Shown here piece after piece: positions 18,877 to 27,924 of a DNA stretch of 64,000 nt. The notes below the pieces were generated by a model, which saw nothing but the letters and a program-made list of their open reading frames with translations, had not been told where the DNA came from and did no database searches. The position numbers were made by a program, and so were the translations under genes. The stretch covers positions 186,001-250,000 of the forward strand of contig NZ_LFMW01000013.1 in assembly GCF_001050345.1 (NCBI RefSeq). The letters run 5' to 3'. The DNA is from Pseudomonas fildesensis (GTDB lineage Bacteria > Pseudomonadota > Gammaproteobacteria > Pseudomonadales > Pseudomonadaceae). How positions within the stretch are numbered: position 1 is the first letter of the stretch; every line of letters starts with the position of its first letter.

Positions 18877-21450
18877 TCACGCTGCCGGCGTGGGTAAAGC
18901 TTGCTCGGTGGCTACCGTCTGGCAGCGCAGTTGCAAGGCGTCGGTCAAGCCATCCACCGGCAAAATGACAGGCAGTGTGAGGATGCATCGCTCGTCGCCA
19001 CCCCATCTGACGACCATTTGCTCGCCTGCCTGAATGCCACTCAGGTAGACGTTGCCGCCGTCGTTCACAATCCCGGTGTCCTGCTGCTTCATGTTCTTAA
19101 CGGTCGCGCCGAAAGGGGGTGAGCTACCGTCCGGCAGGCGCAGAACGGCCATGGCCTTCTCTCCGGCAATCACTTCCAGCGTTCGATAACCAATGGCCCC
19201 TTCGGTGAGTGTCAGTTGCGTCACTGATTGCGTGGCTTCGACATTGCTCGGCAAGTTCTCCAGATCAACACTGGCCGCCGTACGCTGATAACTGCCGATA
19301 TCAGAGATGACCGCCTTGCCAAAGGTATTGCTGCGGGTCGATGTGCCATAACCGCGCACCGGCACATCGGGCACACCGCTGGTATCGACCATCAGACGGG
19401 TACCGCCCGTGCCATTGATACGATGGAGTGCCGCACCGTGAGGCGTGAGCGTGCCACCGCCGCGAACAGACGCACTGAGGGTTCGGTTATTACCTTGTTG
19501 CGTACTGGCGCTAAGATCGATGTCAGCCTGGTCACCCATATGACTCAGATAGCCACTGGCGGACTTGTCGCTGGCACTGAGCTGGTAGTTATTACGCTCA
19601 TCGAGTCGATCGCTGTAGCGTGTTGAAAAACTGTTATCGCCTGCGGCTCTATTGGCATCCAGCGACAGTGTGCCGGTGGGCCCCAGCGGTAAACTGACCG
19701 TCAGCGCCATGCCGTTATCCTTATATTGGTATTCCTGAGTGCGGTACATATTCAGGGACAGGCTCAAATTTTTGACGGTGCCCACCTTAAAGTAGCGCGA
19801 CACCGATAAGTTCCAGCGCTGCGTGGCCGGCCGCTCCCAATACGTTTGTTTGTTGTAACTGGCATAGACGGTGGCGCCGAGATCACGAAACTGCTTATTC
19901 ACCGTGACCGTATGAAGTGCCTTGCTGCCGCCGATAGGCTTCCAGTCCTCACTGTACTCACCGTCCTGATTGTAAAACCCCCGCCCACCGAGTTCACCGT
20001 TCATCCCGTAATGACGAGCATCCAGGTACTCACTCATACTCAGATAGTTCTTCTCGGAAAACCGGTAACCGGCGAACGTCACTTGGCTGTCGTAGCGTTC
20101 AAAGTTCTTAGAGTATTGCAGGCGATACGACTTACCCGAGAGTGTCTCATTCCATACGTTTGCATGAGACTGTGTCACATCCAGCGATATCGCCCCGAAC
20201 GCCAATAAATCACGACCCGCGCCAACTGACAGCGCACGGTAGTTGTTATCGGTAATACCGCCCCCCAACAGCGACCAGCCATTACTGATGCCCCAGGAGA
20301 ACTCGCCAGTGCCGAAAAAGTTGCCGTCAGCGTCGTACTGAAGATTGGACGGCCGCCCCATCGCCAGCTTGTAACGAACCTGCCCAGGGCGCGTCAGGTA
20401 GGGAACGCCTGCCGTATTGATCTGGAATTTGTGTACCGAACCGTCCTGCTCTTCCACTCGCACATCCAGCGTGCCGGACACGGCTTCACTCAGGTCTTGA
20501 ATGCGAAAAGGCCCTGCCGCGACCAGCGTTTCATACAGCACTCGCCCCTGCTGGCTGACGATGACTTTTGCATTGGTTTTGGCAACCCCGACCACTTCCG
20601 GTGCGTAACCACGCAAGTTGGGTGGCAGCTGGCTTTCATCCGACTTGAGTGCGGCACCGGTAAAGCGAAAGCTGTCAAACAGGTCCGAATACAGGTAGTC
20701 CTCACCCACCACCAGGCGCGCTTGCAGTGCAGCAACTGCGCGATAAGCGTAGTAACGACTCCACTCCAGTGTTTGCCCTCTGGCCCCGCCGTCGCGATCC
20801 TTGTCGAGACGCCCCTGCCAATCAGCCCTCAGGCGCCAGGCCCCGGCATTGCCTCCGAGCGTTCCGTTACCGCTGAGGTTGTTACGCGTGCCGTCATTCT
20901 TTCGGTAGCTGGACTGCGCCGTCATGTTGTAGTCAATCAGCAGCCCTGGCACGCCCTCATCCCAACGCGAAGGCGGATCCCAGTTGATGGCGCTGTATTC
21001 CAAGTAGGCCTGGGGGAGGCTGATGTCCAGCGTGGCGGTCGCCAGATCTGCACTGACCTCCATGCCAGGCAAGCCTTGAATATCCAGGCACTGCCCGCCT
21101 TTCCACCAGGTGAGTTTGGCCGCTTCGGATGCCTTCAGGCCCAACTGCTCGACGAGCACCGGCGACAAACATGCCTGACTTCCCTTGGGGTCATTATCGG
21201 GTGGATAAAACGTCACCGAGTGTTCGGCAACCGCTTGGGTGTTTATCTGCACAACCATCGAGTAGGTGCCCGGCAGAATAAACCCACTGCGTGCAAACTG
21301 AGACAAGTCAATATTGGTGCGATCAGTCAAATCAAGAACATCAGTATTAAATTCGATATCCCCTGCACCCATTGCAGTGCCTGCCAGCGACATCAACCCG
21401 CCAAAGATGCTTGGGCGTAGCGTATTTTTGACCTGCGACGTATTCAACAT
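18877..21450 (-). CDS. Outer-membrane fimbrial usher
   Basis: An 857-residue usher of normal length with no frameshift. Signal region up to about residue 29. The N-terminal chaperone-binding domain starts DIEFNTDVLDLTDRTNIDLSQF. The beta barrel holds the usher signature LRGYAPEVVGVAKTNAKVIVSQQGRVLYE (around residue 275) and the plug domain. Two C-terminal domains end with a cysteine pair region (GGDERCILTLPVILP...LQLRCQ). It exports and assembles the subunits encoded on both sides of it. Confidence 0.95.
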   Translation of the reverse strand: MLNTSQVKNTLRPSIFGGLMSLAGTAMGAGDIEFNTDVLDLTDRTNIDLSQFARSGFILPGTYSMVVQINTQAVAEHSVTFYPPDNDPKGSQACLSPVLVEQLGLKASEAAKLTWWKGGQCLDIQGLPGMEVSADLATATLDISLPQAYLEYSAINWDPPSRWDEGVPGLLIDYNMTAQSSYRKNDGTRNNLSGNGTLGGNAGAWRLRADWQGRLDKDRDGGARGQTLEWSRYYAYRAVAALQARLVVGEDYLYSDLFDSFRFTGAALKSDESQLPPNLRGYAPEVVGVAKTNAKVIVSQQGRVLYETLVAAGPFRIQDLSEAVSGTLDVRVEEQDGSVHKFQINTAGVPYLTRPGQVRYKLAMGRPSNLQYDADGNFFGTGEFSWGISNGWSLLGGGITDNNYRALSVGAGRDLLAFGAISLDVTQSHANVWNETLSGKSYRLQYSKNFERYDSQVTFAGYRFSEKNYLSMSEYLDARHYGMNGELGGRGFYNQDGEYSEDWKPIGGSKALHTVTVNKQFRDLGATVYASYNKQTYWERPATQRWNLSVSRYFKVGTVKNLSLSLNMYRTQEYQYKDNGMALTVSLPLGPTGTLSLDANRAAGDNSFSTRYSDRLDERNNYQLSASDKSASGYLSHMGDQADIDLSASTQQGNNRTLSASVRGGGTLTPHGAALHRINGTGGTRLMVDTSGVPDVPVRGYGTSTRSNTFGKAVISDIGSYQRTAASVDLENLPSNVEATQSVTQLTLTEGAIGYRTLEVIAGEKAMAVLRLPDGSSPPFGATVKNMKQQDTGIVNDGGNVYLSGIQAGEQMVVRWGGDERCILTLPVILPVDGLTDALQLRCQTVATEQALPTPAA

Positions 21451-21469
21451 GCAAGCAACCCATCAATGT

Positions 21470-22030
21470 TCAAAAATATTCCAACTTGAACTTCACTGCG
21501 ACGCTGTGAGACCCAGCCGCCATCGGCAGCCCGTTGCCGACCAAGCGAAGCGTGTAGTGAAGTGTCATGTCACCTTCAGCCAACGGATACAGAGCCATCG
21601 GCACACCGGGAACGCTCTCCTGGCCCGCAGCGTCCGTAATATGCAGGGCAACCCCCTGTGAGCCGCCAAAGACCGCAAAGGAGCGCCCTTCTCTGTCTCT
21701 AGGGCCGTCAAACGTCACGCGCAGATGTTGCCAGTCAGGCAGATTTGCATCGGGACGCGACGGGTCGGGGCGGCTCAATGAGCAATTGACCAAACGCAAC
21801 TGGAAGGGCTGTATGACTCCCCTCGCGTGTCGCAAAAGCCGGCCGATGGGCTCGGGCACCATCTCAATGGTTTGATCGCTGGTGGTCGCTTCCAGCCCGC
21901 AGGCTGAGTCGATGACCTGTCCTCCCAACGTGACGATTCCATCGCCTTGCGCAGGCGTCTGCGCGAAAACCCAAGGGCTGATGAACATCATCAATAAAGA
22001 GGCTGTAGCGAGATGTATGAATGTGTTCAC
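21470..22030 (-). CDS. Minor fimbrial subunit
   Basis: 186 residues from a GTG at 22030 with GGGAGAT upstream; the longer frame to 22078 has no supporting site and no signal-like start. Signal peptide VNTFIHLATASLLMMFISPWVFA. The mature part includes VIDSACGLEATTSDQTIEM and a final strand GSHSVAVKFKLEYF. It sits between the probable major pilin and the usher. Confidence 0.83.
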   Translation of the reverse strand: MNTFIHLATASLLMMFISPWVFAQTPAQGDGIVTLGGQVIDSACGLEATTSDQTIEMVPEPIGRLLRHARGVIQPFQLRLVNCSLSRPDPSRPDANLPDWQHLRVTFDGPRDREGRSFAVFGGSQGVALHITDAAGQESVPGVPMALYPLAEGDMTLHYTLRLVGNGLPMAAGSHSVAVKFKLEYF

Positions 22031-22081
22031 CTGGATCTCCCGCCAGTTTGCCCCTGCCACCATCAGTGGCAGGGGCAAAAC

Positions 22082-22609
22082 TTACTGATAAGCCAAGGTG
22101 AAATTAGCTACCGCGCTGAAGTTACCAGGGACGATCGGGGCCGTAGCCGTAACGGCGCCTTTTACGTAGGCACCAAATTGCAGGGTGTTATCACCAGCGG
22201 CAATAACCTGCGGGGTCGTAGCGGTACCCAATACGATGGGTTGACTGCCATGCGTCATCATGATGCCCACGCCACCCGCGCCACCGACAGTGCCCAACGC
22301 ACCAGGAACAACGCTTGATGGCGCCCCCGTGAAGGTAGTCGTCACCGTTTTATCGGTGAGGCCAGTCAAATCGCAGCCTTCAAGTTCTATAAACACATTC
22401 CTGGACTCAGACCGACCCCCATCCATCAACTGATGCTTTGCGATCGCACCCAGGCTAACGGTCTGATCGACCGATTCAGGCTTAATAGAACAAGCACCCG
22501 AGTGCACCGACCCCAAAAACGTAACCGTGCCATCCGCCGCATGAGCAACGGACATCGAACCCACTAACAGCCCGACAGACAACAGCGCAGTTTTCATTTT
22601 AGTTTTCAT
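22082..22609 (-). CDS. Major fimbrial subunit (type 1 pilin)
   Basis: 175 residues from the ATG at 22609 with a GGTGGG motif upstream. Signal peptide MKTKMKTALLSVGLLVGSMSVAHA. The mature part starts ADGTVTFLGSVHSGACSIKPESVDQTVSLGAI and ends FSAVANFTLAYQ, the classical type 1 pilin pattern. It is the first gene of the operon, with a 52-base gap before the next, which is the usual position of the highly expressed shaft subunit. A perfect 8-bp inverted repeat lies 33 bases upstream of its start. Confidence 0.9.
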   Translation of the reverse strand: MKTKMKTALLSVGLLVGSMSVAHAADGTVTFLGSVHSGACSIKPESVDQTVSLGAIAKHQLMDGGRSESRNVFIELEGCDLTGLTDKTVTTTFTGAPSSVVPGALGTVGGAGGVGIMMTHGSQPIVLGTATTPQVIAAGDNTLQFGAYVKGAVTATAPIVPGNFSAVANFTLAYQ

Positions 22610-22641
22610 TGCAGACACCCACCTAATAATTGTCATATCAG

Positions 22642-22664
22642 TTCATCGCTGAAACCGCGATGAA
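22642..22664. promoter_or_regulatory. Inverted repeat in the fimbrial operon leader
   Basis: TTCATCGC (22642-22649) and GCGATGAA (22657-22664) form a perfect 8-bp inverted repeat with a 7-nt centre, just upstream of the major pilin gene. It could be an operator or a leader hairpin. Confidence 0.5.
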
Positions 22665-23007
22665 TACCTGTTTTCAAAAAATGGGTTCTTAGCAGCGTTG
22701 GCAAACTTAATTTTTCCAACTATTTGCATTGCAAACTAGGAACCCGTTCGATGCCAGGCAAGTTTCCACTGCACGTCTTAATGAAGATGCCGTCTGATTC
22801 GTTTAATCGCGTAGCCTTGTCACACCAAGACACATAGGAGAATTATGGCAATTTGCCAAAACTATAAAAGTGACTGTAAGAAGTAGGCTACATGCAACTT
22901 AATGAGAATATTTCAATGACGCATAAGTCCGTAAGAATAGGATTACACGCACTTGAAAACAATAGGATTTATACGGGAAGTTCAACTTGCGAGTGAGCAG
23001 TAAGTGA
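22665..23007. other. AT-rich non-coding region upstream of the fimbrial operon
   Basis: No gene could be supported. The stretch is visibly richer in A and T than the rest of the window. It contains the palindrome TTTGCA-T-TGCAAA at 22723-22735, a plausible protein-binding site about 115 bases before the pilin start. A clear promoter could not be assigned and no fim-type invertible repeats were found. Confidence 0.45.
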
Positions 23008-23058
23008 AGGGCGTTGCCGAGGGATGAGCAGGAATTTCAGTTGGCGGCATTTGATTTC
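23008..23058 (+). pseudogene. Diverged copy of the lpxH 3' end
   Basis: 51 bases align in the same codon register with lpxH positions 14629-14679, differing at about ten sites, mostly at third codon positions. Both encode the DEQ.FQLAAFDF stretch (residue x is G in lpxH, E here). The copy lies just outside the fimbrial operon, so the cluster is framed by the intact lpxH on one side and this remnant on the other. It is interpreted as a trace of insertion or allele exchange at the lpxH 3' end. Confidence 0.75.
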
Positions 23059-23097
23059 TCCCCGCGCCTTGTGAATCACACCTCTTGGTCGCCTGAG

Positions 23098-23210
23098 ATG
23101 ATCGTTCCACGCAGCAAAGGAGTGCATCCTGTGACGTTCCGCGTCACGACCTTCAAGAGCGGACGCAGAGCGTCCAGGGCGGCATTCCCACGCGGAGCGT
23201 GGGAACGATC
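23098..23210. repeat. Mosaic of short palindromes, inverted copy
   Basis: Hairpins GTGACG..CGTCAC (23131-23147), GGACGC/GCGTCC (23161-23175) and TTCCCACGC/GCGTGGGAA (23185-23205) appear in the reverse order of 9926-10025. It lies between the lpxH remnant and the end of the efflux operon. Confidence 0.65.
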
Positions 23211-23242
23211 AATCGTCGCACCGCCCTTCCCACATTTGGATA

Positions 23243-24772
23243 TCAGTGGCCGGAAGCAGCCGGCCCGGCCTTGGCGGCAAATGGCGGCTTGGCCAGCCAC
23301 ACAATCACGATCAAGCCCATGAACATCCACCCCATCAACGTGAAGTAGTCCACGGTGGACATCATGTAAGCCTGGCTGGTGAGGATCTGGTCCAGCTGCG
23401 CATAGGCCTGGTGCCCTGCCCCGCCCAACGCATTCAGCGCATCGCGGGTGGCCGAGTCATAGGTCGTCATGTTCTCGCTCATGTACGCATGGTGCTGGTC
23501 CGCACGGCGAATCCAGATCCAGGTGGTCAGCGACGCCGCGAAGCTGCCGCCCAAGGTGCGCAGGAAGGTCGCAAGACCGGCGCCGTCGGCAATCTGGTGC
23601 GGTGGCAGGTCGGACATCAGGATGCTCAAGGTCGGCATAAAGAACAGCGCCACGCCGATGCCCATGAAAAGCTGCACCAGCGCGATGTGCTGGAAGTCCA
23701 CCTCATTGGTGAAGCCCGCCCGCATAAAGCAACTCAAGCCAATCGCCAGGAACGCCAGGCCTGCCAGCAGGCGCAGGTCGAACTTGTGCGCGTACTTGCC
23801 GACAAAGGGCGACATCAGCACCGGCAGGATGCCGATCGGCGCAACCGCCAGGCCGGCCCAGGTGGCGGTGTAGCCCATCTGGGTTTGCAACCATTGCGGC
23901 AGGATCAGGTTGATGCCGAAGAAGCCCGCGTAGCCCAGCACCAACACAATCGTGCCGATGCGAAAGTTGCGGTGGGCGAACAGCCGCAGGTTGACCACCG
24001 GGTGTTTGTCGGTCATCTCCCAAATGATGAACACCGCAAGCGCAATCACCGAAATCGCCGCGCCGATGATGATGAAGTTGGATTCGAACCAGTCCAGGTC
24101 GTTGCCTTTGTCGAGAATGATCTGCAAGGCGCCGACCCCGACGATCAGGCTCAACAGGCCCACATAGTCCATCGGCTGGTAACTGGTGACCACCGGGCGT
24201 TTCTTCAGCTGCGAGCGCACCACCATGACCGCAAAGATGCCAATGGGCACGTTGATGAAGAAGATCCACGGCCAGCTGTAGCTGTCGGTGATCCAGCCGC
24301 CGAGGATCGGCCCGGCAATCGGCGCCACCACCGTGACCATCGCCAGCAGCGCCAGGGCCATGCCGCGCCTCGCTGGCGGGTAGACCGCGATCAGCAAGGT
24401 CTGGGTCATCGGGTACAGGGGCCCCGCCACCAGGCCTTGCAGCACGCGAAAGCCGATCAGTTCGGGCATCGAGGTGGAAATACCGCAGAGAAAAGAGGCC
24501 AGTACAAACAGGATAGTGGCCCACAAAAACAGCTTCACTTCGCCAAAGCGTCGGCTCAACCAGCCGGTCAGCGGCAAGGCGATGGCGTTGCTCACCGCAA
24601 ACGAGGTGATCACCCAAGTGCCCTGCTCCGAACTCACGCCCAGGTTGCCGGAAATGGTCGGCAACGCCACGTTGGCGATGGTGGTGTCGAGCACCTGCAT
24701 AAAGGTCGCCAGCGACAGGCCAATCGTGGCCATCAGCAAGCTGGGCGGCGTGAAGGAGGCGTTATTGCTCAT
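23243..24772 (-). CDS. emrB: EmrB-type MFS multidrug exporter (DHA2 family)
   Basis: A 509-residue, 14-helix inner-membrane transporter. Motifs: LDTTIANVALPTISGNLG at the start of the first helices (D1 motif), WLSRRFGEVKLF (motif A), and the motif C-like GPILGGWITDSYSWPWIFFINVPIG around residues 150-175. It is driven by the proton gradient and works with the membrane-fusion protein encoded immediately upstream, whose start and stop codons share a base. It probably exports hydrophobic toxic compounds; the specific substrate is unknown. Confidence 0.93.
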   Translation of the reverse strand: MSNNASFTPPSLLMATIGLSLATFMQVLDTTIANVALPTISGNLGVSSEQGTWVITSFAVSNAIALPLTGWLSRRFGEVKLFLWATILFVLASFLCGISTSMPELIGFRVLQGLVAGPLYPMTQTLLIAVYPPARRGMALALLAMVTVVAPIAGPILGGWITDSYSWPWIFFINVPIGIFAVMVVRSQLKKRPVVTSYQPMDYVGLLSLIVGVGALQIILDKGNDLDWFESNFIIIGAAISVIALAVFIIWEMTDKHPVVNLRLFAHRNFRIGTIVLVLGYAGFFGINLILPQWLQTQMGYTATWAGLAVAPIGILPVLMSPFVGKYAHKFDLRLLAGLAFLAIGLSCFMRAGFTNEVDFQHIALVQLFMGIGVALFFMPTLSILMSDLPPHQIADGAGLATFLRTLGGSFAASLTTWIWIRRADQHHAYMSENMTTYDSATRDALNALGGAGHQAYAQLDQILTSQAYMMSTVDYFTLMGWMFMGLIVIVWLAKPPFAAKAGPAASGH

Positions 24773-25971
24773 CAGCGTTGCGCAGCCTTGGGAGCGGCGA
24801 CGCTGTTGTCATGGATCAACTGCGTGATCATGGCGTCAGCCTCGGCCAATTGGCGGTCGTACACGTTGGTGGTGAACGAGGCTTTTTGCGGCGCCTGTTG
24901 CGCCAGCACCGGGCCGCTCTGGTCGTGCAGGTCCACATTGACCAACGTGCTCAAGCCCACCCGCAACGGGTTCTTGGCCAACTCGTCAGCGTTGATGTGG
25001 ATGCGCACCGGTACCCGTTGCACGATCTTGATCCAGTTACCGGTGGCGTTCTGCGCCGGCAGCAATGCAAACGCGCTGCCGGTGCCGGCGCCGAGGCTGT
25101 CAACGGTGCCGCTGAATTTCACGTCGCTGCCGTAGATGTCAGTTTCGATATCGACCGGCTGGCCGATACGCATGTTGCGCAGTTGGGTCTCTTTGAAGTT
25201 GGCATCGATCCACAACTGGTTCAGCGGAATCACCGCCATCAACGCGGTGCCCGGCTGGACGCGCTGGCCCAGCTGCACGGTGCGCTTGGCGACGTAGCCG
25301 GTGACCGGTGCGATCAGGGTGCTGCGCGCATTGGTCAGGTAAGCCTGGCGCAGTTGCGCGGCGGCGGCTTGCACGTCGGGGTGGGAGCTGATCACGGTGT
25401 CATCCACCAGCGCGTTGGTGGTTTTCAGTTGTTGCTCAAGGTTGGTCAGCGCGTTCTTGGCCGAGGTCAGGCTGTCACGGGCGTGGGACAGTTCTTCAAG
25501 GGAGATCGCGCCGCCCTGGGCCAGGGTTTTGCGGCGGTTAAAGTTGTCCTGGGCGGTTTGCACTTCAGCTTTCTGTGCATTGACCTGGGCTTTCATGCCG
25601 TCGACGTTGCTGTACAAGCCGCGTACCTGGCGCACGGTGCGGGCCAGGTTGGCCTGGGCACTTTGCAGGCCGACTGCGGCGTCGTTGGGGTCGAAGTTGA
25701 CCAGCACCTGGCCTTCGTGGACCAGGTCGCCATCGTCGGCGCCGATGCTCACCACGGTGCCGGTGACCAGCGGGGTGATTTCCACCACGTTGCCGTTCAC
25801 GTAGGCGTCGTCGGTGCTTTCACTGAAGCGGCCGTAGAGTTCGTACCAGCCCCACACGCCGACGACGCAGAGGATGACGATCAGCGCCAGGCCGATCAGC
25901 ATCACCTTGCGTTTGCGTGGGTTGTTGTCTTGGGGCTGTTCTGTTGCGTTAGTGTTTTCGGCAGTGGCCAT
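24772..25971 (-). CDS. emrA: EmrA-type membrane-fusion protein (HlyD family)
   Basis: 399 residues: a short cytoplasmic tail, one membrane helix (about 24-46, MLIGLALIVILCVVGVWGWYELYG), a biotinyl-lipoyl-like half domain (VSIGADDGDLVHEGQVLVNFDPND), a long alpha hairpin (about 95-200) and a beta-barrel domain with LIAPVTGYVAKRTVQLGQRVQPGTALMAVIP. It bridges the EmrB pump and the NodT outer-membrane channel encoded by the flanking genes. It lies 15 bases from the NodT gene. Confidence 0.93.
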   Translation of the reverse strand: MATAENTNATEQPQDNNPRKRKVMLIGLALIVILCVVGVWGWYELYGRFSESTDDAYVNGNVVEITPLVTGTVVSIGADDGDLVHEGQVLVNFDPNDAAVGLQSAQANLARTVRQVRGLYSNVDGMKAQVNAQKAEVQTAQDNFNRRKTLAQGGAISLEELSHARDSLTSAKNALTNLEQQLKTTNALVDDTVISSHPDVQAAAAQLRQAYLTNARSTLIAPVTGYVAKRTVQLGQRVQPGTALMAVIPLNQLWIDANFKETQLRNMRIGQPVDIETDIYGSDVKFSGTVDSLGAGTGSAFALLPAQNATGNWIKIVQRVPVRIHINADELAKNPLRVGLSTLVNVDLHDQSGPVLAQQAPQKASFTTNVYDRQLAEADAMITQLIHDNSVAAPKAAQR

Positions 25972-25986
25972 GACAAATACCTCAAA

Positions 25987-27438
25987 TTATTCCGTGCGTG
26001 TAGCTGGGGTGGTCGACGCCACGTTGTCGGCGCTGTAGCCGCCGCCCAGGGCCTGCATCAATTGAATCGACAGATCGATCTGCGCGGCATTCAGGGTCGC
26101 CAGCTGACGCTGGGCCTGCAGCAATTGCTGCTCGATGCTGAGCACATCCAGGTAGTTACCGATCCCGGAGCTGTAACGCTGCACCCCGGTGTTGTAGGAC
26201 TGCTGCGCAATGTCCGCCGCGTGTTGCTGGGCCTGGATTTGCCGGCCGGTTTCGCGCAGTTGTGAAAGGGTGTTACCGATATCGCCCAAGGCTTGCACCA
26301 GGGTTTTGTTGTACTGGGCCACGGCCAGGTCGTAATCGGCGTCACGCGCATCGAGGTCGGCGCGCAAGCGGCCGCCGTCGAAGATCGGCAGCGAGATCGT
26401 CGGCGCAATGTTGAAGAAGCGGCTGGCCGACCCGAACATTGCGTCGCCCAGCAACGACTCGGCCCCGGCGCTCGCGCTCAGGTTGAGGTTGGGGTAGAAG
26501 TTGGCCTTGCCGGCGGCGATGTTCTTGCTCGCCGCCTCCACACGCCAACGCGCAGCGATCAGGTCCGGGCGACGGCCCAGCAACTCGGCAGGCAGCACCG
26601 AGGGCACGGCGACGACGCTGGGTTTGAGCACGTTGGGCCGGGCCAGTTCGCTGCCACGGTCCGGGCCCTTGCCGAGCAATACGGCAAGCGCGATTTTGGC
26701 GCTCTGCAGTTGTTTTTCCGCATCAATCAATTGCGACTGTGAGCTGGCTTCCAGGCTTTCGGTCTGCTGGTACTGGTACTGGCTGTCGATGCCCGAGTTA
26801 AGGCGGCGCTGGCTCAGGTCGAGCATCTGGCGGGTGCGCTTGAGGTCATCATTGGCCAGGTCACGCACAATATGCGCCTGGCCCAGGTCGCTGTAGGCCT
26901 TGGCTACGTCGGCGGCGAGCGTCAGGCGCGCGGCCTGCTGGTCGACTTCGGCGGCGCGGGCCTGGCCCAGCGCGGCTTCCCAGGCAGCGCGCTGGCCACC
27001 CCAGAGGTCGAAGGTGTAATTGAAGCTGGCGCCGATATTTCGCACGGTGGAATAGGCATCGCCCTGCCCCTGCGGGTCCTGATCCTTGGCCAGTCGTGAA
27101 CGGCTCACGCCGGCACTGGCATCCAGGGTTGGCATGCGCGCGGCGTTGGCGGCATAGGCGGCCGCTTCGGCCTGGTGGGCACGCGCGCTGGCGACTTGCA
27201 TGTCGGGGCTGTTTTGCAGGGCTTCCTGGATCAGGCCATCGAGTTGCGGGTCGCCGAGGCTTTTCCACCAGTCGGCAGTGGGCCATGCAGCGGTCGACAG
27301 GGTCACGCCGCTAAGGGATTTACCGGTTTGCAGGGTGTTGGCATCGAGGCGTTTGCCTTGGGTGTCGAGGCCGCTGAAGTTAGCGCAACCGGCCATGCTC
27401 ATGGCCACCAGCACCAGGCAAAGGGCACGTGTGTTCAT
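25987..27438 (-). CDS. NodT-family outer-membrane efflux lipoprotein
   Basis: 483 residues. The signal sequence ends in a lipobox (MSMAGC, Cys18), so the protein is a lipoprotein. Two outer-membrane efflux repeats follow (TolC-like), with LSLPIFDGGRLRADLDARDADYDLAVAQYNKTLVQAL in the second. It forms the outer-membrane exit duct of the tripartite pump. It overlaps the MarR gene by four bases (ATGA). Confidence 0.93.
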   Translation of the reverse strand: MNTRALCLVLVAMSMAGCANFSGLDTQGKRLDANTLQTGKSLSGVTLSTAAWPTADWWKSLGDPQLDGLIQEALQNSPDMQVASARAHQAEAAAYAANAARMPTLDASAGVSRSRLAKDQDPQGQGDAYSTVRNIGASFNYTFDLWGGQRAAWEAALGQARAAEVDQQAARLTLAADVAKAYSDLGQAHIVRDLANDDLKRTRQMLDLSQRRLNSGIDSQYQYQQTESLEASSQSQLIDAEKQLQSAKIALAVLLGKGPDRGSELARPNVLKPSVVAVPSVLPAELLGRRPDLIAARWRVEAASKNIAAGKANFYPNLNLSASAGAESLLGDAMFGSASRFFNIAPTISLPIFDGGRLRADLDARDADYDLAVAQYNKTLVQALGDIGNTLSQLRETGRQIQAQQHAADIAQQSYNTGVQRYSSGIGNYLDVLSIEQQLLQAQRQLATLNAAQIDLSIQLMQALGGGYSADNVASTTPATRTE

Positions 27439-27908
27439 TCTTTACCTACCCGCTGCAGGGTGATGGGATCACCGGCAGCTATCAGAATTTTCTTGAGGAT
27501 GTTTTCCAGGGTTTGCAACTCGCCCGGCTCCAAGGCGCCGGCCAGCTGGTTCAAGGCATCGGCGCCGATGTACGGCAGCATGTCCGCCAGGCGCTGGCCG
27601 TCCGGGGTCAGCACCAACTGCACCTGGCGACGGTCCAGCTCGGAACGCTTGCGGCTGAGCAGGTCTTTTTGCTCCAGGCGGTCGAGCATGCGGGTCATCG
27701 AGCCACTGTCCAGGGACAGGTTGCGGCACAGCTCCGCCGGGGTGTCGACGCCGAACTGCGCCATGATGATCAACACCTTGAACTGCGCGGCGGTGATGCC
27801 GTGGGGTTCCATGTGGGTGTCGATAATCTTGTCTTTAAGGATCGCCGCGCGGCCCAGCAACAGGCCGAGTTGGCAGTTGTGGAAGTTCTCCGGGGTGAAG
27901 TGCTTCAT
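27435..27908 (-). CDS. MarR-family repressor
   Basis: 157 residues with a winged-helix core: GITAAQFKVLIIMAQFGVDTPAELCRNLSLDSGSMTRMLDRLEQKDLLSRKRSELDRRQVQLVLTPDGQRL (about residues 38-108), including the DRRQ wing. It is the first gene of the efflux operon. Two ACTGC(C/T)TAGGCAG(T/C) palindromes lie 17-63 bases upstream of its start, so it most likely represses its own operon and is released by a phenolic or drug-like ligand, as EmrR/MarR proteins are. Confidence 0.93.
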   Translation of the reverse strand: MKHFTPENFHNCQLGLLLGRAAILKDKIIDTHMEPHGITAAQFKVLIIMAQFGVDTPAELCRNLSLDSGSMTRMLDRLEQKDLLSRKRSELDRRQVQLVLTPDGQRLADMLPYIGADALNQLAGALEPGELQTLENILKKILIAAGDPITLQRVGKE

Positions 27909-27924
27909 CGAAAGTCACCTTATT

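Noticed and set aside
22610..23007. Invertible fim-type promoter switch
   Set aside because: No pair of inverted repeats flanking a promoter and no recombinase gene nearby.
14629..23058. Integrative element with tRNA attachment site
   Set aside because: No integrase, no tRNA gene; only the lpxH 3' end duplication is seen, so it is reported as an insertion trace only.
23246..25135. 629-codon plus-strand frame opposite emrB and emrA
   Set aside because: Low-complexity R/H/Q-rich translation and full overlap with a clear efflux operon; composition artefact.
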